Shown one piece after another: positions 18,009 through 26,506 of a stretch of DNA of 64,000 bases. Within the stretch, counting starts at the first letter, position 1, and every line of letters starts with the position of its first letter. A program made the translations under genes and the position numbers. This stretch comes from an uncultured Roseicyclus sp. (lineage in GTDB: Bacteria; Pseudomonadota; Alphaproteobacteria; Rhodobacterales; Rhodobacteraceae), in the NCBI GenBank assembly GCA_947489665.1, contig CANLEH010000001.1:1584501-1648500 (forward strand), given 5' to 3'. A model generated the notes under the pieces. The model saw nothing but the letters and a program-made list of their open reading frames with translations. It was not told the DNA's origin and did not search any database.

Positions 18009-18398
18009 ATGGAAGTTTTCGATTTCGCCAAACAGATTTTCGACGCGCAGCCCTTCACTCAGCTCTTGGGCGCCGATCTGCTGGAAGCCTCCGCCGACGG
18101 CGTTGTCGTCGCTCTCGACCTCAGGCCTGACCATCTGCAACAGCATGGCATCGTCCATGGCGGTGTGCTCAGCACGATGGCCGATATAGCGCTCGCCTTC
18201 GCAGGTGGTCTGGCGATGGGATCAGATGCTGTGACCTCGGAATTCAAAATCAATTACATCCGCCCGGCCAAGGGAAACGGCTTGATCGCCAAAGCGCAGG
18301 CCATCGGCGTCACCAAACGCCAGGCTTTGGTCCGGAGTGAGATTTTCTGTGGCGAAACCCTGTGCTGCGCGGCGCAAGGCACGATCCTCAAGGTGTGA
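18009..18398 (+). CDS. PaaI-type hotdog thioesterase
   Basis: 129 residues, a single hotdog domain. The motif HGIVHGGVLSTMADIALAFA contains the long central helix and the HGG turn of the PaaI/YdiI-like acyl-CoA thioesterases, and SEFKINYIRPAKGNG is the usual second motif. It should hydrolyse an acyl-CoA; the chain is unknown. Convergent with guaD, which it overlaps by 11 bp. The 155 bp upstream (17854-18008) hold only a short ATTCAATTTTGAAT dyad after glmM. Confidence 0.88.
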   Translation: MEVFDFAKQIFDAQPFTQLLGADLLEASADGVVVALDLRPDHLQQHGIVHGGVLSTMADIALAFAGGLAMGSDAVTSEFKINYIRPAKGNGLIAKAQAIGVTKRQALVRSEIFCGETLCCAAQGTILKV

Positions 18399-19671
18399 CC
18401 GGCTCTCCGGCCACATAGACCTGTGCCACGGCGCGGTCATCGCCCATCATGATCGTTGGGAAAAGGGCCTCCCAAATATCCTCCGCCCGCTCCGCGCGCT
18501 GCGCGATGGCGGGCGTTGAGGCAAGGTCTAGTACGCAGAGATCGGCCTCGATCCCGGGCTTCAGGCTGCCGATCTTGTGGTCCAGCCGCAGGGCCTCTGC
18601 CGATCCCGCCGTAGCGCGCCAGATCAACTCGGCCGGGTGCAATGCCACGCCGCGCAGCTGTGCAACTTCATACGCCGCAGCCATCGTGCGCAGCATGGAA
18701 AAGCTCGACCCGCCACCGGTATCCGTCGCCAGCCCCACACGCATCCGGTCCGCCAACCCCATGTCAAACAGGCCCGAGCCGATGAAGGTGTTGGAGGTGG
18801 GGCAATGGACAACCGCCGCGCCAACCTCGGCCAGACGATCCACCTCACGCGGCTCAAGATGGATGGCATGGCCGTAAACGCCGTTGGCCCCCAAAAGGCC
18901 ATGCGCCTCATACGTGTCCAGGTAATCCCGCGCGTCGGGGTAAAGCGATTTGACCCACGCGATTTCGTCAACCTGCTCGCTGATATGGGTCTGCATCAGG
19001 CAGCTCGGATGTTCGGCCCAAAGCGCGCCCAAGGCCTCAAGCTGCTCAGGCGAGGACGTGGGCGAGAAGCGCGGCGTGATGACGTAGGAGAGACGACCTT
19101 GTCCATGCCAATGGGCCAGCAACCGCGCGCTATCATCATAAGCAGATTGCGCCGTGTCGCGCAGGCCTTCGGGCGCGTTACGATCCATGCAGGTTTTGCC
19201 GGTCAGCGCGCGCAGGCCGCGGCGCTGCGCCTCGGCGAAATACGCATCGACGGAAGCAGGATGAATGGTGGCATAGCTGGCAACGGTTGTGGTGCCGTTT
19301 GCGAGAGTTAGATCGAAGTAACGTGCAGCGATTTCAGCCGCATAAGCCGCGTCATCAAAGCGGGTTTCTTCCGGAAATGTATAAGTGTTAAGCCAGTCGA
19401 TCAGGCGTTTGCCCCAAGATGCAATAATCGCAGTCTGGGGATAGTGGGTATGAGCATCCACGAATCCCGGCAGAAGCAGGTGGTTGCCGTGATCTGTTAG
19501 GTCGGCCTGCGGATGGGCGCGACGCAGATCATCAGCCTCGCCCACGCCGGTGATGATCCCGTCCCGGATCAGCACCGCGCCGCGCACGCTGTGGCGCAGC
19601 CCTGACGGGCCCGCAAGGCGCGGGTCGGCATCGTAAAACAGGCATTGCCCAAGGATAAGGCGGTCTTGCAT
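18388..19671 (-). CDS. guaD: Guanine deaminase
   Basis: 427 residues, an amidohydrolase of the guanine deaminase type (guanine to xanthine + ammonia, zinc dependent). Metal and substrate motifs: GFVDAHTHYPQ, MDRNAPEGLRD, QTHISEQVDEI, YGHAIHLEPREVDRL, HCPTSNTFIGSGLF and ATDTGGGSSFS. The start is uncertain: the ATG at 19671 (MQDRLILG) has GGGG at good distance; ATG 19683 and TTG 19695 are alternatives adding 4 or 8 residues. Nitrogen salvage from purines fits the pyrimidine catabolism elsewhere in the window, but the loci are apart. Confidence 0.93.
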   Translation of the reverse strand: MQDRLILGQCLFYDADPRLAGPSGLRHSVRGAVLIRDGIITGVGEADDLRRAHPQADLTDHGNHLLLPGFVDAHTHYPQTAIIASWGKRLIDWLNTYTFPEETRFDDAAYAAEIAARYFDLTLANGTTTVASYATIHPASVDAYFAEAQRRGLRALTGKTCMDRNAPEGLRDTAQSAYDDSARLLAHWHGQGRLSYVITPRFSPTSSPEQLEALGALWAEHPSCLMQTHISEQVDEIAWVKSLYPDARDYLDTYEAHGLLGANGVYGHAIHLEPREVDRLAEVGAAVVHCPTSNTFIGSGLFDMGLADRMRVGLATDTGGGSSFSMLRTMAAAYEVAQLRGVALHPAELIWRATAGSAEALRLDHKIGSLKPGIEADLCVLDLASTPAIAQRAERAEDIWEALFPTIMMGDDRAVAQVYVAGEPVTP

Positions 19672-19755
19672 CTTTGGCCCCATAACTTGGCCCAATTGAT
19701 AGCCCTTTGGCGTGACCCATGTTAGGGCAAAAGTGCTTCACGAACGGGGGACGCC

Positions 19756-21144
19756 ATGGCCGAGCAGATGGAAGACATCGTCGATGACGGCCGCGATGCC
19801 TATGCGCTGGATATCTCGCTAAGGGCCGCTTTGCGCGACGCGGTTGCGGCGCAGGATGTCGCGTCCATTGACGCATTGATGGAGCCGCTGCACCCGGCCG
19901 ACATTGCCGACCTTCTGGAACAGATCACGCCGAATGAGCGCGAAGGCTGGCTGTCATTGTGGTCGAAGGGGATCGACGGCGAAGTCCTGTCGGAACTGGA
20001 AGAGGGCCTGCGTGAGGCGGTTCTTGAAATCTTGCCCGATCAGGTCATTGCGGACGCTGTCCGCGAGCTGGATTCCGACGATGTGGTTGATCTGGTCGAA
20101 GACCTCGAAGAAGAGCAGCAGGAGCAGATCCTAGAAGCGCTGGAGCCAGCGGACAGGGCGGCGGTCGAAGCGGCGCTGAGCTACCCCGAAGAGACCGCCG
20201 GCCGCCTGATGCAACGCGAGATCGTCGCGGTGCCAGAGCATTGGACGGTGGGCGAAGCGATTGACTATATCCGCGGGCAGGCGGGGCATTTGCCTGAGGA
20301 ATTCTATCACATCATTCTGACTGACCCGCGTATGAAGCCAACGGGTTACGTGATGTTGGGCCGGCTTTTGGCGTCTGTCAGGAAGGTGCGGTTGCTGGAC
20401 ATCACCGAGGATTCCTTTCGGCCCATTCCAGCGAGCCAGCCAGAAGATGAGGTGGCCTATGCGTTCAATCAGTATCACCTGATCTCAGCGCCCGTCGTGG
20501 ATGATGACGGGCGGCTGGTGGGTGTGATTACCATCGACGATGCGATGATTGTCTTGGACGAAGAGCATGAAGAGGACATCCTGCGCCTGGCCGGTGTGGG
20601 CGAAGAATCCTCGCTGTCGGATGGCGTGCTGGAGACAACGAAGCAGCGCTTCCCGTGGCTGTTTGTGAACCTCGTGACGTCGATCCTGGCGTCGCTGGTG
20701 ATTGCGCAGTTTGAAGCGGCGATTGCGCAGATCGTGGCCTTGGCCGTGTTGATGCCGATTGTGGCGTCGATGGGGGGCAATGCGGGGACGCAATCGCTAA
20801 CCGTGGCAGTGCGCGCGATAGCGACGAAGGATTTGACCGCGTCGAACCTGGTGCGGGTGATCACGCGAGAGGCCGGGGTTGGTCTGATCAACGGTGTGAT
20901 CTTTGCCATTGTGATGGGGATCGTTGGCGTCGTGTGGTTTGGCACGGCGATGCTGGGGGTCGTGATCGGGGCGGCGATGGTGATCAACCTGCTGGTGGCG
21001 GGCTTGGCCGGGATCCTGGTGCCAGTTGTGCTCGACCGGTTGCGGATTGATCCGGCCCTGGCTTCAGGCGCGTTTGTGACAACGGTGACGGACGTGGTTG
21101 GGTTCTTCTCGTTCCTGGGGCTGGCCGTGATCTTGCTGCTCTGA
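19756..21144 (+). CDS. mgtE: Magnesium transporter MgtE
   Basis: 462 residues. An N-terminal helical domain (about 20-130, LMEPLHPADIADLLEQI) is followed by two CBS domains (about 135-255) and a five-helix membrane part (about 280-462) with the conserved MPIVASMGGNAGTQSLTV and TTVTDVVGFFSFLGL. In the family the cytoplasmic N and CBS domains sense Mg2+ and close the channel. About 85 bp separate it from the divergent guaD; no M-box or other Mg riboswitch is visible. Confidence 0.96.
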   Translation: MAEQMEDIVDDGRDAYALDISLRAALRDAVAAQDVASIDALMEPLHPADIADLLEQITPNEREGWLSLWSKGIDGEVLSELEEGLREAVLEILPDQVIADAVRELDSDDVVDLVEDLEEEQQEQILEALEPADRAAVEAALSYPEETAGRLMQREIVAVPEHWTVGEAIDYIRGQAGHLPEEFYHIILTDPRMKPTGYVMLGRLLASVRKVRLLDITEDSFRPIPASQPEDEVAYAFNQYHLISAPVVDDDGRLVGVITIDDAMIVLDEEHEEDILRLAGVGEESSLSDGVLETTKQRFPWLFVNLVTSILASLVIAQFEAAIAQIVALAVLMPIVASMGGNAGTQSLTVAVRAIATKDLTASNLVRVITREAGVGLINGVIFAIVMGIVGVVWFGTAMLGVVIGAAMVINLLVAGLAGILVPVVLDRLRIDPALASGAFVTTVTDVVGFFSFLGLAVILLL

Positions 21145-21164
21145 AGGGCCAGCGCGGGCGCGGT

Positions 21165-24100
21165 TTAGCCGGGGATTTCCAGCGTCACCGTGCGCCCGTT
21201 GCGCACGTATTGCAGCGTGGTCTCGCCAATGGCGGCCACGCGCCCACCATCGAGGCGATCACCGACGGCGACGCGCACGAAACGGCCGGACGACAAGCGC
21301 ACAAGGGCGCGCCGGTCGGAGTTGGTACCGGTGACGCCGATCAGGTTCACGTTGCGCAGGCGGATGGCGTTGCGTTCGGTCGCGGCGCGGCTGACATCCG
21401 CGTTGGACGGGATATCGGGGCCGGGGGCGACGGCAGCGACCTCCACGGCGGTGGGCTGCTCAACCGGCCGGCGATCGGCGCTTGCGACAATCTGTTCGAT
21501 ATTGCCGGGCCGTGTGGTGGGCAGGAGAGAGCGTGCGACAGCCAGATCAGTGCCGCCGATAGCCGCACTGACGGCGGCATCGACATCCGCGTCCGCAACG
21601 CCTCCGTCAGACGGGAAGAGCGAGGCCTGCGCGGCGGCTTCCTGTGGGGATTGCGGGCGTTCAGTGGGGCGACGTTCGCCCAATTCGGTCTGGGTCAAGC
21701 CACCAAGCACGGCCCGTTCGCGCAACTCGGCGAGGTTTGAGGGGCGTTCGGTCGGGCGGAAGGTGCCCAGAACCGCATCGTCCACGTCAATGGCGGGGGC
21801 TTCTTCCTCAATCTCACGAGGACGCTGGCGGGCCGCGACGGGCGGCGTGCCTGCAACCACAAACGCGCCTTCCGGCGTCACGGCACCTTGCGGCGTGGCG
21901 GCGACAAGCCCCTGATCTGTCAGGTCAAATTCCACCCCAAAGGGCGGTGGGGGTGGAAAGCGGCGCAGCAATTCGCCCGGGTTCACGCCCGGATCGGGGA
22001 GTGCGACCGCATCAAACGCCACGATCTGAGGGTCGATCGAGGCCGTGTAGATCCGATCCAGCAAATCGAAGGGGCGCAGATCAGGGCGCTCTGGCGAACG
22101 GGCCCAAATGCCATCCTCTGCGTAAAGCGCCTCCGCCTCTTCAAGGCTCGGGTTTTGGCCTTGATCGATGGGCGGCAGCGGGGGCAGGTCCAACTCGGCA
22201 TCGATGTCGGGCAGCTCGCCTTCATCGACATTGGGGGCCAGAACATCACCAGGCGCGGAGGTGTCATCCGGCAAGGCCGCAAGATCGATCCCGTCTGCGG
22301 CCGCCTCATCTTCCAGGCTTGGGGTCGCGGTGCCGCCAATTGTCGGGGCTTGGGTAAAGACGTCTGGGGCAGGTGCGCCCGTGTCAACGCCAGCGACTTG
22401 CTGCTCGCCATCGCCAAAGCCGAACAGGCGCGCAACAGCGCTGTTTGGCAAGAAGACAGCCGACCAGATCGCGACCATTGCCAACAGGAGCAGCAGGACA
22501 ACTGTCAGGATCAGGCCCGTTTTGAAGGACGGCCCCGCAGAGGGAACAGATTTGCGGGCCAGCAGGCCAGAGGTGAAATTCTCATCCTCCGCCACCGCCG
22601 CGCCATCGGCAGGAGGTGGGGTATCCGCTTCGGGCTGGCTATTGCGACGCAAAAGACCGCCCAATCCCGCGCCGGCTTGCGCGGGCCCGCCATCGGGCTT
22701 GGCGGCCCCGCCACGTCCACGCAACGCGCCGCCAAGCAAACCTTTTTTGGCCCCGGAGGGCATATCGTCCGACTGGCCGGGTGGCGGGCCATCGAACGGA
22801 GAGGCGCGCAATTGCGGACCTGCGGCCTGCTCTTCCGGGGGGCGAGGTTCAATCTCCACCCGTGGGCGAGGGGGCTGCGGCGCAGCGGGTCCGCCCGCCT
22901 TGGGCTTGGTCTTGCTGGCATTGCGCACGCGCTGCAATTGCTCGGCCAAACGTGGCATGCCGGCATTTGAACCCGCGGGTGTGTCAGACGCTGCAGGCGT
23001 GCTCTCTGCGGTCGGTTGTGCGGGCTCGGCAGGGCGCCCTTCGGGATGCGAGAGACCCAGGCGCGAGCTGCGCTGCCCAACCAACGATCCAGTTTGGCTG
23101 TCTGGCGCCGCCACGCGACCGCGATGGGCCGAGAATTGCGGCTCCCCGTCTGCGGGTGCATCCGGTGCGGGCGGCGCAGCAGGCGCTTCGCCCCGGATGA
23201 CACGCGCCCGCTGACGGGCTTCGCGCGCGGCCGGAGATGGAGCGGGTGGCAAAGGATCATCGCCACTTTCGGGATCTTCGACGGCGTCGTCGTCAGCGAT
23301 CGGTTGGATCGGCGTGCTAATATCGTCGATCGCGGGAATATCGGCCAGATCAGCTTGCGCCGACATGGCTAGCGCCTCGGCCAGTGCCGGATTGGCATCC
23401 TCAATTGCGTCCTCGGCGGGCGTTTGCGCTGCATCAGCGGGGTCTGGCGCGTCGTCGGTGGCTGCGGCTCCATCTTCTTCAGGTGCAGCATCAGCCGGGC
23501 TCGAGTCTGATGCAGCCGAAACTTCAGCAGTCGCCTCTGCGGCCTCGTCCGCTGTTTCTTCGGTTGGCGTGGTGTCTGGGTCGCCTGGGGCCTCGGCTTC
23601 TGCTTCGCTGACACTCTCGGCGGCGGGTTCCGGCTCCGGCTCCTCTACGGGTTCCGGCTCAGGCTCGGGCTGGCCATGGGTGTCGGCACCAAAGGCGATG
23701 CCCTCTGCGGTAAAACCGAACTGCTCCTGGCCCCCCTCCACATCGAAGGTGGGGACGCCCGGGAAGCGTTCCATGGGAGGCATCGCTGCAAATCCGGCGC
23801 CGTCAAAGCCGTATTGCGCGGCGAAAGCCTTTGCCTCTTCCAGCGTCTCACGGGCGACAACCGCGATTTTCACGCGGTCCTCTTCCAGCATGCGCCAATC
23901 GTATTCGAGTTCTGTCACCGCGTAGGGTGTCATCCCGTCGAGGCCTTCCTCAATCCGGAAGGCCGTCAATTCAGGGTCCGCTGTCGGCGCGGTCAGCGAG
24001 GTGTAGAGCATCTGGTCGTCAGGCAGGACCAGAAGCGTCTTGAAGTCTTCGCCTTCCCGCGCGACCGCCTCGTCACGCAGTTTTGAGAGTGCTGCCCCAA

Positions 24101-24212
24101 GGTCAGAAACCGCCAGTGGCGTCTCACCAATCATGGCCCAATGGCCAGCGGCTTGCCGATGGGCAAGTGCGATGCCATCCGCCGAAAGGAAGAGTGCGAT
24201 ATTCACCGTCAA
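21165..24212 (-). CDS. GspL/PilM-like head with GspC/PilP-like tail, single membrane span
   Basis: 1015 residues. Residues 1-170 resemble the actin-like cytoplasmic part of GspL/PilM (LLVLPDDQMLYTSL, ELTAFRIEEGLDGMTPYAV). A long Ala/Glu/Pro/Asp-rich region follows (about 185-560), one membrane helix (about 568-590) and an acidic periplasmic part. Four RP-rich repeats lie at about 815-940 (FRPTERPSNLAELR, RRPTERPQSPQEAA, LPTTRPGNIEQIV, RRPVEQP). The last 60 residues (ALVRLSSGRFVRVAVGDRLDGGRVAAIG) resemble the HR/PilP fold. Low-complexity parts can attract false IF-2 hits. The TTG at 24212 has GAGG six bases upstream; GTG at 24206 is an alternative. Confidence 0.8.
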   Translation of the reverse strand: MTVNIALFLSADGIALAHRQAAGHWAMIGETPLAVSDLGAALSKLRDEAVAREGEDFKTLLVLPDDQMLYTSLTAPTADPELTAFRIEEGLDGMTPYAVTELEYDWRMLEEDRVKIAVVARETLEEAKAFAAQYGFDGAGFAAMPPMERFPGVPTFDVEGGQEQFGFTAEGIAFGADTHGQPEPEPEPVEEPEPEPAAESVSEAEAEAPGDPDTTPTEETADEAAEATAEVSAASDSSPADAAPEEDGAAATDDAPDPADAAQTPAEDAIEDANPALAEALAMSAQADLADIPAIDDISTPIQPIADDDAVEDPESGDDPLPPAPSPAAREARQRARVIRGEAPAAPPAPDAPADGEPQFSAHRGRVAAPDSQTGSLVGQRSSRLGLSHPEGRPAEPAQPTAESTPAASDTPAGSNAGMPRLAEQLQRVRNASKTKPKAGGPAAPQPPRPRVEIEPRPPEEQAAGPQLRASPFDGPPPGQSDDMPSGAKKGLLGGALRGRGGAAKPDGGPAQAGAGLGGLLRRNSQPEADTPPPADGAAVAEDENFTSGLLARKSVPSAGPSFKTGLILTVVLLLLLAMVAIWSAVFLPNSAVARLFGFGDGEQQVAGVDTGAPAPDVFTQAPTIGGTATPSLEDEAAADGIDLAALPDDTSAPGDVLAPNVDEGELPDIDAELDLPPLPPIDQGQNPSLEEAEALYAEDGIWARSPERPDLRPFDLLDRIYTASIDPQIVAFDAVALPDPGVNPGELLRRFPPPPPFGVEFDLTDQGLVAATPQGAVTPEGAFVVAGTPPVAARQRPREIEEEAPAIDVDDAVLGTFRPTERPSNLAELRERAVLGGLTQTELGERRPTERPQSPQEAAAQASLFPSDGGVADADVDAAVSAAIGGTDLAVARSLLPTTRPGNIEQIVASADRRPVEQPTAVEVAAVAPGPDIPSNADVSRAATERNAIRLRNVNLIGVTGTNSDRRALVRLSSGRFVRVAVGDRLDGGRVAAIGETTLQYVRNGRTVTLEIPG

Positions 24213-24355
24213 GTCAGACCTCAGTCAATCGTACAGGGGCGTTGCGAAAGCGCCACAATCGCCCCCTCTTACAGTGCTTTGCGTCCGGGGCAAACCTTTC
24301 GCTGACCGCGCAAGCCCCATCGGCGGTTCCAGTGTAAATCTTTTGCCCGCCTCGC

Positions 24356-24390
24356 AAAAGGGGGCGCGGTCGGATCAAGACCGCGCCCCC
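24356..24390 (-). terminator. Intrinsic terminator of metY
   Basis: On the minus strand GGGGGCGCGGTC-TTGATCC-GACCGCGCCCCC is a 12-bp perfect stem with a 7-base loop followed directly by TTTT. It lies 60 bp after the metY stop and fits a strong rho-independent terminator. The rest of 24213-24449 holds the promoter region of the 1015-residue gene. Confidence 0.88.
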
Positions 24391-24449
24391 GAATGGCCCG
24401 TATCCGCGTCCGGCCTTACCCTAACGCGAAATTGGTTAATTTTCCCTTC

Positions 24450-25742
24450 TTACGCCGCAGCAGCAGACAGAGCGCGGTCCAGATCCGCGATCAGATCGTC
24501 TGCATCTTCGGTCCCGATGGAGACGCGCACCACGTTGGGTGCGGCACCGGCGGCTTCTTGCTGTTCCGGCGTCAGCTGCCGGTGCGTGGTGGAGGCCGAA
24601 TGGATGATCAGCGAGCGTGTGTCGCCCAGATTGGCCACGTGGCTGAAAATTTCCAGCGAATCGACCAGTTTCACACACGCCTCGTATCCGCCCTTCACCG
24701 CGAAGGTGAAGAGCGCGCCCGCGCCCTTCGGGCACACGGTTTTGGTGCGTTCAAAGTACGGAGAGGATTCGAGCCCGGCATAGGTCACGAAATCGACGCG
24801 GGGGTCGTTCTCCAGCCATTTGGCGATTTTCACCGCGTTCTCGACATGGCGCTCCATCCGGAGGCTGAGCGTCTCGATGCCCATCAGCGTATAGTGTGCG
24901 GCCTGGGGGTTCATCGTCATGCCCAGATCGCGCAGGCCGATGGCGATGCCGTGGAAGGTGTAGGCGAGCGGGCCGAACGTCTCGTGGAATTTCAGGCCGT
25001 GATAGGCAGGCTCCGCCGCGCTGAGCGAGGGGAATTTATCGGATGCCGACCAATCGAACTTGCCGGAGTCCACCACACAGCCGCCTGTAACCGTGCCATT
25101 GCCGGTGAGATATTTGGTGGTGGAATGCACGACCAAGGTAGCACCATGCTCAATCGGGCGGTGCAGGTAAGGCGTGGCAGTGGTGTTGTCGATGATCAGG
25201 GGAATACCAGCTTCATCAGCCACATCGGCCACGGCGCGGACATCCATGATATAGCCGCCGGGATTGGCGATGGCTTCGCCAAAGACGGCGCGGGTCTTGT
25301 CATCAATAGCAGCTTTGACGGCATCAAGATCGTCCATGTCGACGAACTTGGCCTCCCACCCGAAGCGTTTGATGGTTTGGGAGAATTGGGTGACCGTACC
25401 GCCGTAAAGACGGGTTGAGACAACAACGTTGCAGCCCGGCTGCATCAGCGGGAACAGCGCCATGATCTGTGCGGCGTGGCCGGAGGAACAGCAAACTGCG
25501 CCAACGCCGCCTTCCAGGGTTGCGACGCGTTCCTGAAGAACGGCAACGGTCGGGTTGGTCAGGCGCGAGTAGATGTAGCCGACTTCCTGAAGGTTGAAGA
25601 GCGCGGCCGCATGTTCCGCATCGCGGAACACGTAGGCCGTACTTTGGTAGATCGGTGTCTGCCGCGCGCCAGTGGCAGGGTCGGGGCGGGCGCCTGCATG
25701 GATTTGCAGCGTGTCGAAGCCGTAGCTGGGTCCGTCGGTCAT
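24450..25742 (-). CDS. metY: O-acetylhomoserine sulfhydrylase (MetY type)
   Basis: 430 residues. A PLP-dependent Cys/Met metabolism enzyme that makes homocysteine (or methionine) from O-acetylhomoserine and sulfide (or methanethiol). Typical features: GFDTLQIHAG at the start, TPIYQSTAYVF, CCSSGHAAQ, LYGGTVTQF, the PLP lysine in HSTTKYLTGNGT (about 208), and the C-terminal SHVANLGDTRSLIIHSASTTH characteristic of MetY. The start at 25742 has GGGAG at correct spacing. The leader carries a possible SAM-II-like riboswitch. Confidence 0.95.
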   Translation of the reverse strand: MTDGPSYGFDTLQIHAGARPDPATGARQTPIYQSTAYVFRDAEHAAALFNLQEVGYIYSRLTNPTVAVLQERVATLEGGVGAVCCSSGHAAQIMALFPLMQPGCNVVVSTRLYGGTVTQFSQTIKRFGWEAKFVDMDDLDAVKAAIDDKTRAVFGEAIANPGGYIMDVRAVADVADEAGIPLIIDNTTATPYLHRPIEHGATLVVHSTTKYLTGNGTVTGGCVVDSGKFDWSASDKFPSLSAAEPAYHGLKFHETFGPLAYTFHGIAIGLRDLGMTMNPQAAHYTLMGIETLSLRMERHVENAVKIAKWLENDPRVDFVTYAGLESSPYFERTKTVCPKGAGALFTFAVKGGYEACVKLVDSLEIFSHVANLGDTRSLIIHSASTTHRQLTPEQQEAAGAAPNVVRVSIGTEDADDLIADLDRALSAAAA

Positions 25743-25760
25743 GGGTGTCTCCCTCGTCAT

Positions 25761-25810
25761 GCTTTGGCGCGCTTGTAGAACAGGGCGCCCACGGGCTGCA
25801 ATCACCGCGC
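25761..25810 (-). ncRNA. Possible SAM-II-like riboswitch in the metY leader
   Basis: Read on the minus strand, the leader contains CGCGGTGATT, then GCAGCCCGTG, then GCGCCAAAGC shortly before the ribosome site. These resemble, in order, the SAM-II conserved blocks GUGAUUU, UUGCAGCCACG and GCUAAAGC, and CGCGG can pair with CCGTG as P1. The loop of P1 is about eight bases shorter than in the consensus, so this is a divergent or decayed version. SAM-II elements precede met genes in alphaproteobacteria, which supports the call; a covariance search has not been done. Confidence 0.4.
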
Positions 25811-25870
25811 GGAAAGGAAGGCCATTTGTTCCAACGCGCACCAATCCTGCAAAACGCCTATCCTTCCTTG

Positions 25871-26018
25871 TTTCAAAAATACCTCGGGGGTCGGCGATCT
25901 TTTTCGACGAAAAAGTCGCGAAGGGGGCAGCGCCCCCATCAAAAAGGAAATGCCTTGCGGCGCAGCCGCTCCTTTTGGTCATAAGCGCGACGGCTTGGCA
26001 CTGGACGCCCGGCGTCCA
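25871..26018. repeat. Cluster of four inverted repeats
   Basis: In order: CTTTTTCG-A-CGAAAAAG (25899-25915); GGGGGC-AGC-GCCCCC (25923-25937); a compound hairpin with outer arms AAAAGGA/TCCTTTT and inner GCGGC-GCA-GCCGC (25942-25976), ending in T residues; and TGGACGCC-C-GGCGTCCA (26002-26018). The leading TACCTCGGGGGTC with GGGGGCAGCGCCCCC resembles an interspersed intergenic motif I know from other Rhodobacteraceae genomes. Confidence 0.6.
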
Positions 26019-26059
26019 AACGGGCAAAACCCACCCAAACGACCCATGCGAGGCCAGAC

Positions 26060-26437
26060 ATGCTCGATTTCCTCAAACGCGCCGTGACCTGGTGGAATGG
26101 CCAGACCCTCGGCACACAGCTGTTCACTGCCCGCAACGGGGAGCGTGTGGGTGAGGATGCGCAGGGCAACATCTTCTACCGCAACGCCGACGATACGAAG
26201 CGCTGGGTGATCTATAACGGCGAGGCTGAAGCCAGCCGGGTCGAGGCCGAATGGCATGGCTGGCTGCACCACACTTGGGATGAGCCGCCCACCGACAAAC
26301 CGCTGGTCCACAAGGATTGGGAAAAGCCACACCTGCCGAACCTGACGGGCTCGGCTGCCGCCTACGCCCCCGCAGGCTCGATCCGCCGGGCTGAGCCGGA
26401 AGAGCGCCGCGATTATGAGGCTTGGTCGCCGGAATAA
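26060..26437 (+). CDS. NADH:ubiquinone oxidoreductase subunit NDUFA12
   Basis: 125 residues. It is the alphaproteobacterial homologue of the mitochondrial complex I accessory subunit B17.2/NDUFA12. Motifs: [62 protein letters not shown], then a charged tail. It acts as a peripheral subunit or assembly factor of NADH dehydrogenase at the inner membrane. It is separated from the nuo operon and followed by mlaD, a gene order common in Rhodobacterales. Confidence 0.95.
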   Translation: MLDFLKRAVTWWNGQTLGTQLFTARNGERVGEDAQGNIFYRNADDTKRWVIYNGEAEASRVEAEWHGWLHHTWDEPPTDKPLVHKDWEKPHLPNLTGSAAAYAPAGSIRRAEPEERRDYEAWSPE

Positions 26438-26506
26438 AGGTGCCGGGGAAAGGGGACGGGAAACCTCCCCCTTGGCCTTGCCCTCCGCGCCAGCTATCCC
26501 GGTCCC

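Larger units (their letters stand above)
25743..26059. other. 317-bp intergenic region rich in stem-loops
   Basis: No gene is present. On the metY side it holds the possible SAM-II-like leader. From 25870 to 26018 there is a run of four separate inverted repeats (listed as a repeat feature). The promoter of metY should lie around 25820-25870, where the sequence becomes less GC-rich. Confidence 0.6.

Noticed and set aside
22168-23925. Several long Ser/Ala/Gly- or Arg-rich frames over the 1015-residue gene
   Set aside because: They are low-complexity shadows of its Pro/Glu/Ala-rich linker in other frames, with no start signals or domains.
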